Source: CAG-390 sp045636385
GTDB lineage: Bacteria; Bacillota; Clostridia; Oscillospirales; CAG-272
Direction: 5' to 3'
Length of the DNA: 64,000 nt
Assembly: GCA_045636385.1 (NCBI GenBank)
Contig: JAZTXK010000068.1
Coordinates: 1 to 64,000 of the forward strand
Under the pieces are notes generated by a model. The model worked only from the letters and a program-made list of their open reading frames with translations. It had not been told where the DNA came from and ran no database searches. The first letter of the stretch is position 1, and every line of letters starts with the position of its first letter. Shown in pieces: positions 58,500-64,000 of this stretch. A program made the position numbers and the translations under genes.

Positions 58500-59747
58500 A
58501 TGGCTATTCTTTACGGAAACGCTGTCGTAGGTCAGTCCGGCGGACCTACTGCGGCTATCAATGCAACACTTGCCGGTGTAATCAGAGGTTATCTCGACAA
58601 GGACTCCCACGGCGGCGCGATCGGCACTCTTTACGGTATGCGCAACGGCGTTGAGGGACTTCTCCGCGAGGATCTCGTCGATCTCGGCGCGATTTTCGCA
58701 AAGGACGAGGACATCACCCGTCTCGAGCACACCCCCGCTGCTGCTCTCGGCTCTTGCCGTAAAAAGCTCCCCAAGAAGGGTGAAGAGGGCGGAGAAGAGG
58801 TTTACGCCCGCCTGCTTGAGATCTTCAAGAAGTACAACATCCGCTATTTCTTCTATATCGGCGGCAACGATTCTATGGATACCGTAGCAAAGCTTTCCGA
58901 GTACACCAAGGGTCACGAATACGAGATGCGCATCATCGGCGTTCCGAAGACCATCGACAACGACCTCGTCGGCACAGACCACACCCCCGGATTCCCCTCC
59001 GCGGCCAAGTACATCGCCGTAACCATGCAGGAGATCATCCGCGACTGCGCGGTTTACACCACCAAGGCTGTCACCATCGTTGAGATCATGGGACGTGACT
59101 CGGGCTGGCTGACCACCGCTTCCGCTATCGGAAGAGTTGTAAACGGCGTTGCGCCCGATTACGTTTATCTCCCCGAGCGCACCTTCAGCATGGAGCAGTT
59201 CTTTGCCGACGTTCGCGCGGCACTTGAGAAGCACCCCAACGTAGTTATCGCGGTTTCCGAGGGTGTTCGCTTCGCTGACGGCAGATACGTCTGCGAGGGC
59301 ATCGGCGTTGAATCCACCGACGCTTTCGGTCACAAGCAGCTTTCGGGTACCGGTAAGGCACTTGAGCTTGCGGTTAAGGCAGAGATCGGATGCAAGGTAC
59401 GTTCGATCGAGCTCAACCTCCCCCAGAGATGTGCCGCACACATCGCGTCCGTTCAGGACCTCACCGAGTCTGTTTCGGTAGGTCGTGAAGCGGTTAAGGC
59501 AGCGGCAGAGGGACTTTCACGCGAGATGATGCTCATCCTTCGCGGCGAGGGCGAGGAATATTCCTACACCATCGGTCACTCCGACGTTTCCGAGATCGCA
59601 AACAAGATCAAGGTCGTTGACGATAAATTCATCAACGAGGCGGGCAACGACGTCACCGACGAGTGCTGCCGTTATCTCCTCCCCCTCATCAAGGGCGAGG
59701 CAAGCCCCAAGTTTATCCAGGGCATTCCCGATTACGTAATTATCTGA
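58500..59747 (+). CDS. pfp: Pyrophosphate-dependent 6-phosphofructokinase
   Basis: A 415-aa PFK; ATG 58500 has AGGAG 8 nt upstream. PPi signature residues: GGNDS at 121-125 (Asp where ATP enzymes have Gly) and PKTIDND at 149-155 (Lys). Other motifs: GQSGGPTAAIN, EIMGRDSGWLT. Reversible conversion of fructose 6-phosphate plus PPi to fructose 1,6-bisphosphate. In an operon with DUF4886 and SDR genes and perhaps the SGNH esterase. Confidence 0.93.
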   Translation: MAILYGNAVVGQSGGPTAAINATLAGVIRGYLDKDSHGGAIGTLYGMRNGVEGLLREDLVDLGAIFAKDEDITRLEHTPAAALGSCRKKLPKKGEEGGEEVYARLLEIFKKYNIRYFFYIGGNDSMDTVAKLSEYTKGHEYEMRIIGVPKTIDNDLVGTDHTPGFPSAAKYIAVTMQEIIRDCAVYTTKAVTIVEIMGRDSGWLTTASAIGRVVNGVAPDYVYLPERTFSMEQFFADVRAALEKHPNVVIAVSEGVRFADGRYVCEGIGVESTDAFGHKQLSGTGKALELAVKAEIGCKVRSIELNLPQRCAAHIASVQDLTESVSVGREAVKAAAEGLSREMMLILRGEGEEYSYTIGHSDVSEIANKIKVVDDKFINEAGNDVTDECCRYLLPLIKGEASPKFIQGIPDYVII

Positions 59748-59758
59748 GGTAATCTGAT

Positions 59759-60532
59759 ATGAAAATACTTTTTATTGCTAACAGCTTCGGCGAGGATACT
59801 ACCCGCTACCTTCACGGCATCGCGCGTGCCGACGGCAAGAATTGGAAGGTCGCAAACCTTTATATCGGCGGTTGCTCGCTCTATCGCCACTACCGCAATA
59901 TGCTTTCGGGCGAGGCGGCTTACGAATACCAGATCAACGGCCACAAGACCGGCATTATGGTATCGCTCCAGCAGGCTCTTCTCTCCGACGAATGGGATGT
60001 AGTCGCAACACAGCAGTGCAGTCCCGAAAGCGGCGAGGAAAAGAGCTACGAGCCCTTTGCAACCGAGCTTGCAGCTTTCGTGCGCACCTACGCACCCAAG
60101 GCGAAGTTCTACGTTCACCAAACCTGGACCTTCGAGACCGACGCTCCCCGCTTCAAGCTCACTTCTTACACCAACCCCGCCGATATGATCGAGGCGATCA
60201 AGGATTGCTATGTTAAGATGGCAAAGAACACCTGCGCTTGGGGAATCATTCCCAACGGCGAGGTTATGTATAAGCTCTGGCAGGAAAAAGCAAACTACGG
60301 TATTGAGGCTGTTCACCGCGACGGCTTCCACGCTCATAAGGGCGTTGGCAGATACCTCCTTGCGCTCAACGTATACGCAACCATTTCGGGCAGAGATATC
60401 AGCGAAAACAGCTTCTCTGATTTCGATGAGGAAGTAACTCCCGAGGCGGCTGCTGCCGCTCGCGCGATCGTCTCCGAGATCAGCGCAAAGTACCGCGAGC
60501 TCAATAAGGAATACGCTAAAGAGGCATACTGA
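59759..60532 (+). CDS. DUF4886 (SGNH-like) protein
   Basis: A 257-aa cytoplasmic protein of the DUF4886 family, an SGNH-hydrolase relative: MKILFIANSFGEDTTRYLHGIA (nucleophile Ser9 in the ANSFGED block), YIGGCSLYRHYRN, WDVVATQQCSPESG, VHQTWTFE and RDGFHAHKGVGRYLLAL (Asp/His). Eleven nt after pfp; its stop overlaps the SDR start by 1 nt (TGATG). Confidence 0.85.
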   Translation: MKILFIANSFGEDTTRYLHGIARADGKNWKVANLYIGGCSLYRHYRNMLSGEAAYEYQINGHKTGIMVSLQQALLSDEWDVVATQQCSPESGEEKSYEPFATELAAFVRTYAPKAKFYVHQTWTFETDAPRFKLTSYTNPADMIEAIKDCYVKMAKNTCAWGIIPNGEVMYKLWQEKANYGIEAVHRDGFHAHKGVGRYLLALNVYATISGRDISENSFSDFDEEVTPEAAAAARAIVSEISAKYRELNKEYAKEAY

Positions 60533-61308
60533 TGGATAAGAAGAAAATTGCCGTTATAACCGGCGCGTCGTCTGGAATGGGCAGAGAGTTTGCCCTCCGC
60601 ATCGACGGCGAGGAAAAGTTTGACGAAATATGGCTCATCGCGCGCCGCGCCGAAAGACTTGAGGAGATCGCAAAGTCCTGTAAGAACAAGGCAAGAGCAA
60701 TTTCGATGGATCTTACGAAATCCGAGGCGTGGGATGAATACAAGTCGATGCTCGAATCCGAGTGTGTGGACGTTGCAGTTCTTGTAAACGCGGCTGGTTT
60801 TGGTCATTTCAAGGGATTCCTTGATATGGACCTCGAGCGTCAGCTTGCAATGATCGACCTCAACGATAAGGCTCTCGTCGCTATGACCTACCACACTTTC
60901 GCGCATATGTCCGAGGGCGGCAGAATCTATCAGCTCGGCTCGCTTTCATCCTTCCAGCCCGTTCCGTTCATCAACGTTTACGGTGCTACAAAGGCGTTCG
61001 TGCTCTCCTTCAGCCGTGCGCTGAACCGTGAGCTGGGGAGCGCGGGCAGAGGCATCCGCGTAATGGCGGTTTGCCCCGGCTGGGTACTCACCGAGTTCTT
61101 TGATACCGCCGTGCACGACGATACGATCAGCTATTATAACAGATATTACACCTCCGAGCAGGTCATCACCCGTGCTCTGCGCGATATGAAGAAGGGAAAA
61201 GACGTTTCCGTCTGCGGGTTCCCCGTACGCGCACAGGTCTTCGGAGTCAAGCTCCTGCCGCACAAAGCGGTTATGAATATCTGGTGCAAACAGCAGAAGA
61301 AAAAGTAA
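60532..61308 (+). CDS. Short-chain dehydrogenase/reductase (classical SDR)
   Basis: A 258-aa NAD(P)-dependent oxidoreductase: TGASSGMGREFA cofactor motif, NAAGFGHFKG, catalytic Ser in LGSLSS, YGATK with Tyr and Lys, and VCPGWVLTEF. Substrate unknown. Coupled to DUF4886. Confidence 0.9.
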   Translation: MDKKKIAVITGASSGMGREFALRIDGEEKFDEIWLIARRAERLEEIAKSCKNKARAISMDLTKSEAWDEYKSMLESECVDVAVLVNAAGFGHFKGFLDMDLERQLAMIDLNDKALVAMTYHTFAHMSEGGRIYQLGSLSSFQPVPFINVYGATKAFVLSFSRALNRELGSAGRGIRVMAVCPGWVLTEFFDTAVHDDTISYYNRYYTSEQVITRALRDMKKGKDVSVCGFPVRAQVFGVKLLPHKAVMNIWCKQQKKK

Positions 61309-61314
61309 ATATAA

Positions 61315-61347
61315 AAATGAGATGTCCGCGGACATCTCATTTTTGTT
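61315..61347 (+). terminator. Terminator of the pfp-DUF4886-SDR operon
   Basis: AAATGAGATGTCC/GGACATCTCATTT stem with a 2-nt loop followed by TTGTTT. No clear promoter was found before eno, so some read-through is likely. Confidence 0.8.
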
Positions 61348-61401
61348 TATGAATAATTACGCCCCTTTTCCAAATACTAAATAAAAAAGGAGTGTAAGTT
61401 A

Positions 61402-62715
61402 ATGATACAAAATAAACCGATAATCGAAAAAGTAATGGGGCGCGAGGTGATCGATTCGCGCGGAAATCCGACGGTCGAGGCGACGGTGCTTTGCCGCGAC
61501 GGAAGCGTTGGGCGCGCAAGCGTGCCGTCGGGTGCATCGACGGGCATCTACGAGGCGCACGAGAAGCGCGACGGAGATATGGGGCGTTACGGTGGTAAAG
61601 GCGTGAAAGATGCAGTCGAGATGATAAGGGAAGAGATCTCGCCCGCGCTTGCCGGTGTTAACGCGACCAAGCAGTTTGAGGTCGACAGAATAATGCGCGG
61701 CATCGACGGTACGGACGAGAAAAAGAGGCTCGGCGCGAACGCGATTCTTGCCGTGTCGCTTGCCACTATGCGTGCTGCGGCTTCGTCCTTCTCGCAATGC
61801 CCTTGGCAATATCTCGGCGGCGCAAAGGCAAACCGTCTGCCCGTGCCGATGTTCAACATCCTCAACGGCGGCGCACACGCGTCGAATAACGTCGATATTC
61901 AGGAATTTATGATAATGCCCGTCGGCGCACCGAGCTTTGCCGAGGCTTTGCGCGCGGGGTGCGAGATATATCATACTCTCGGCTCGATTCTCAAAAAGGA
62001 AGGACTTTCAACCGCCGTCGGTGACGAGGGCGGATACGCGCCGAACCTCGAGAGTGATACGGCGGCGCTCGATCTCATCTGCCGTGCCGTGACCGATGCG
62101 GGATACAGCCTTGACGAGGTCAAGATAGCGCTCGACGTGGCGGCAAGCGAGTGGTATTCCGAATCCGAGGGACTTTACAGATGCCCGAAGAGCGGAAAAA
62201 GCTACGACACCGAGTCGCTCATCGCGCTTTGGGAGTCGCTTTCGGCGCGTTATCCGATCTATTCGATCGAGGACGGACTCGATCAGCGCGATTTTGTAGG
62301 ATGGTCAAAGATGACGGAACGCCTCGGCTCGAAGATAATGCTCGTCGGCGACGACTTTTTCGTCACAAATCCCGAAAGAGTCAAGCGCGGAATCGAAGAA
62401 GGTGCGGCAAACGCGGTGCTCGTCAAGCCGAATCAGATCGGCACACTTTCGGAAACCATCCGCGTCTGCGAAATGGCGGCGGCATCGGGATATATGACGA
62501 TAATGTCCCACCGTTCGGGCGAAACCGAGGATTCGACCCTCGCCGACCTCGCCGTCGCGCTCGCCGCACCCTTCATCAAATCCGGCGCGCCCTGCCGAAG
62601 CGAAAGACTTGCGAAATATAACCGCCTGCTCACCATCGAATCCTGCCTCGGAGCGGCGGCGAAGTACGGCACGGCGAGGGTGAAGATGAATCCTAAGGGA
62701 GCGGTGAAGGCGTGA
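61402..62715 (+). CDS. eno: Enolase
   Basis: A 437-aa phosphopyruvate hydratase. Motifs: REVIDSRGNPTVEATV, GASTG, NGGAHASNNVDIQEFMIMP, GDEGGYAPNL, SIEDGLDQRD, VGDDFFVTN, KPNQIGTLSET and SHRSGETED. Interconverts 2-phosphoglycerate and PEP, linking glycerate kinase (3.2 kb), glycolysis and the shikimate pathway (which starts from PEP). AAGGAG ribosome site. Stop codon TGA lies within the first heptamer of a repeat array. Confidence 0.97.
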   Translation: MIQNKPIIEKVMGREVIDSRGNPTVEATVLCRDGSVGRASVPSGASTGIYEAHEKRDGDMGRYGGKGVKDAVEMIREEISPALAGVNATKQFEVDRIMRGIDGTDEKKRLGANAILAVSLATMRAAASSFSQCPWQYLGGAKANRLPVPMFNILNGGAHASNNVDIQEFMIMPVGAPSFAEALRAGCEIYHTLGSILKKEGLSTAVGDEGGYAPNLESDTAALDLICRAVTDAGYSLDEVKIALDVAASEWYSESEGLYRCPKSGKSYDTESLIALWESLSARYPIYSIEDGLDQRDFVGWSKMTERLGSKIMLVGDDFFVTNPERVKRGIEEGAANAVLVKPNQIGTLSETIRVCEMAAASGYMTIMSHRSGETEDSTLADLAVALAAPFIKSGAPCRSERLAKYNRLLTIESCLGAAAKYGTARVKMNPKGAVKA

Positions 62716-62775
62716 GTGCAGAGTTCAGAGTTCAGAGTGCAGAGTTAAGGTAAATTTCCGTCGCTGCGCTCGGAA
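62714..62775 (+). repeat. GAGTGCA/GAGTTCA heptamer array plus GTTAAGGTAAATTT hairpin
   Basis: GAGTGCA, GAGTTCA, GAGTTCA, GAGTGCA, then GAGTTAAGGTAAATTTCCG with a CCG..CGG hairpin (AATTTCCG/CGGAAATT). The first heptamer overlaps the eno stop codon. Same tail as the array at 13976. Confidence 0.85.
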
Positions 62776-62785
62776 ATTGAATTAA

Positions 62786-62823
62786 TAAAAAATCCGAAGA
62801 TTTCGAATTGAAGTCTTCGGATT
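62786..62823 (-). terminator. Terminator of the XRE regulator gene
   Basis: AATCCGAAGA/TCTTCGGATT stem with 13-nt loop, T-run on the minus strand. Confidence 0.85.
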
Positions 62824-62825
62824 TA

Positions 62826-63317
62826 TTATTCTACTATAAATTTCGCCTTTGCTTTGCCGTCGCTGCATTCGAAAAGAATACCTGTTTGTCCGGTTTCGGC
62901 TATTCCTACAACAATATTGATTACGGAGGCAAAATCTACATTTTTAAAAGCGGCTTTGCAATCGTTCAGCGTTATCGGATCTAAACCTTTTTCAACTGCT
63001 TTCCGTACCGCAGACATACGAAGATTCATCTTCGAATATTCAACACCGTCATATTCAAAGAGAATGGTGAATGTTTTGACGTCAAGTCCCGAGAAATCGC
63101 AAGTATCGGAATAATATCTTTTACCTCTTATAATTTCGTCAATACTGACATCGAGGTTATCCGAGAGCGCTGGCAGAAGTGAAATGTCGGGACATGAGAG
63201 GTCATTTTCCCATTTGCTTACCGCTTGCGGGGAAACGCCGAGCATTTCGGCAAGCTCGTCCTGCTTGAGGTTTTTCTTCTTGCGGTATTCCGAAATTCTT
63301 TTTCCGATAGTGTTCAT
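62826..63317 (-). CDS. XRE-family helix-turn-helix regulator
   Basis: A 163-aa protein: N-terminal Cro/CI-type HTH (about 7-60: ISEYRKKKNLKQDELAEMLGVSPQAVSKWE), followed by a domain of about 90 aa (YSDTCDFSGLDVKTFTILFEYDGVEYSKM...) that I do not recognise and that might bind a ligand. Single gene with a weak promoter (TTCATT-17-TATAAT, 63376-63348). Target unknown; the palindrome at 63408-63446, just beyond its promoter, is a candidate autoregulatory or separate element. Confidence 0.88.
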   Translation of the reverse strand: MNTIGKRISEYRKKKNLKQDELAEMLGVSPQAVSKWENDLSCPDISLLPALSDNLDVSIDEIIRGKRYYSDTCDFSGLDVKTFTILFEYDGVEYSKMNLRMSAVRKAVEKGLDPITLNDCKAAFKNVDFASVINIVVGIAETGQTGILFECSDGKAKAKFIVE

Positions 63318-63347
63318 TCGTCTGAACTCCTTTCTTTTTCTGCCACA

Positions 63348-63376
63348 ATTATATCATTTGCGAGGCGAAAAATGAA
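63348..63376 (-). promoter_or_regulatory. Weak promoter of the XRE regulator gene
   Basis: Minus strand TTCATT (63376-63371), 17 nt, TATAAT (63353-63348). A good -10 but a poor -35. Confidence 0.5.
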
Positions 63377-63405
63377 GATATCAAAGGTTGTTTTGTGCCA
63401 AAATC

Positions 63406-63676
63406 GAACAACCGTAAGTGGATTTTTGCTCAACTTACGGTTGTTTGGGTAAAAATGTACTGTTTTATGCTCGATAGGAGCACAAATTTAATTATCAACT
63501 GTGGGGGACATATACAATACTTCCCTACATTCCGGAAGTATTGTATATGCCCAAAATCACGAAGCGGAGCTTCGTGATTTTGAAGCGGGATTGGCGAAGG
63601 CTGAAGCCTTCGCATTGAAATGAGGCGCCGCCTCAAACTCCGCCACCTTTTGAAAAAGGTGGACGAAAACTTTCCG
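63406..63676 (-). repeat. Modular hairpin element, copy 3, downstream of pgsA
   Basis: On the minus strand, starting 5 nt after the pgsA stop: the exact 34-bp core of copy L (63676-63643), hairpin TGAGGC/GCCTCA, hairpin GCGAAGGCT/AGCCTTCGC, linker GCTTCAA, hairpin AAATCACGAAGC/GCTTCGTGATTT, then CATATACAATACTTCC/GGAAGTATTGTATATG (16-bp arms, 63511-63550) and AACAACCGTAAGT/ACTTACGGTTGTT (63406-63448). No gene in this 365-bp region. Confidence 0.75.
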
Positions 63677-63681
63677 CTTTT

Positions 63682-64000
63682 TTATTTTTCCGGATCCAAA
63701 TAACTCCAATATGCCGCAAGATAATTGACGCCCGACCAGACGGTGAAGACGGTCATGAGCGCACAGAGGATAACTGTCGCGGGGGGATAGGTATTGAAAA
63801 AGTCGGGAAGGTCGGTTCCGCTTTTTTCGATGGTGGAATAGATCACGGGCTCGAGAAGAAGCACGATGATTGCGGACATCTGCGTTACCGTTTTGACCTT
63901 GCCGAGCCAGTTTGCCGCGATGACTACGCCCGAGGACGAGCTTACGACAAGTCTGATCGAGGTCACGGCGAATTCGCGGAAGATGACCACGAGGACTGCC
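63682..64000 (-). CDS. pgsA: Phosphatidylglycerophosphate synthase, C-terminal part (cut by window edge)
   Basis: About 105 codons of a gene whose 5' part lies beyond 64000. The segment VVIFREFAVTSIRLVVSSSSGVVIAANWLGKVKTVTQM is the conserved C-terminal half of CDP-diacylglycerol-glycerol-3-phosphate 3-phosphatidyltransferase (PgsA), followed by two hydrophobic helices. The CDP-alcohol phosphotransferase motif is not in the window. It makes phosphatidylglycerol phosphate in the membrane. Confidence 0.88.
   Translation of the reverse strand, partial: AVLVVIFREFAVTSIRLVVSSSSGVVIAANWLGKVKTVTQMSAIIVLLLEPVIYSTIEKSGTDLPDFFNTYPPATVILCALMTVFTVWSGVNYLAAYWSYLDPEK

Overview
The window looks like one continuous chromosomal stretch of an uncultured, gut-type Clostridia (Bacillota). 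The evidence is strong sigma-A promoters (TTGACA, a spacer of about 17 nt, TATAAT), AGGAGG-type ribosome binding sites, TGA/TAA/TAG all used as stops, many Cys-anchored lipoproteins with Thr/Glu/Pro-rich linkers, a lepA-hemW pair, and both ATP- and PPi-type phosphofructokinases. I see no transposase, integrase, phage gene or CRISPR array. The accessory content is repeat and hairpin elements plus a few surface-protein operons. The species cannot be fixed from the sequence alone.

Layout. 1-7.7 kb (minus): an operon of two tiny membrane proteins (one of only 46 aa), a membrane-anchored PstS-like binding protein, a lipoprotein, a LarA-type nickel racemase translationally coupled to glycerate 2-kinase, and a large beta-helix lipoprotein. 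8.4-9.4 kb: tRNA-Thr and tRNA-Tyr, then a four-helix-bundle (23S-IVS/Avd-like) gene between two hairpin arrays. 9.5-12.4 kb: PHP hydrolase, a TIM-barrel sugar isomerase/epimerase and an intracellular GH29 fucosidase. 14.3-20.7 kb (minus): six tightly packed genes covering all seven steps from DAHP to chorismate plus chorismate mutase, with two gene fusions (chorismate mutase-AroB and AroE-AroK), behind a leader of about 220 nt. 21-27 kb: lipoproteins, including a frameshifted one, one with an in-frame stop in its signal peptide, and a large one carrying the three motif types of bacterial GT-B sialyltransferases. 29-37.9 kb: a seven-gene operon (RDD membrane protein, UgpCAEB-like ABC importer, a staphylococcal-nuclease-fold lipoprotein and an OB-repeat lipoprotein). 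I read it as a candidate system for taking up extracellular nucleic acid or nucleotides. 38-46 kb: SGNH hydrolase, a small membrane protein flanked by inverted modular hairpin elements, tyrS, an orphan solute-binding lipoprotein, an isomerase, an AlkP-superfamily phosphodiesterase and a radical-SAM protein. 46-55 kb: MscS, cinA, pfkA, a DUF5696-like protein, lepA, hemW and a DUF1292 protein, followed by a structured RNA (perhaps 6S) and a nested palindromic hairpin ladder. 55.5-64 kb: two surface-anchored enzymes, PPi-PFK, DUF4886 and SDR genes, enolase, a XRE regulator and the 3' part of pgsA.

The most unusual feature is a set of dispersed non-coding elements: (i) arrays of small hairpins whose linkers pair with each other across the array; (ii) a 34-bp core with an attached set of hairpins, present in three copies, in which hairpin arms diverge with compensatory changes while linkers are conserved; (iii) a 21-bp palindrome in three 3' UTRs; (iv) GAGTGCA heptamer arrays directly after three stop codons.
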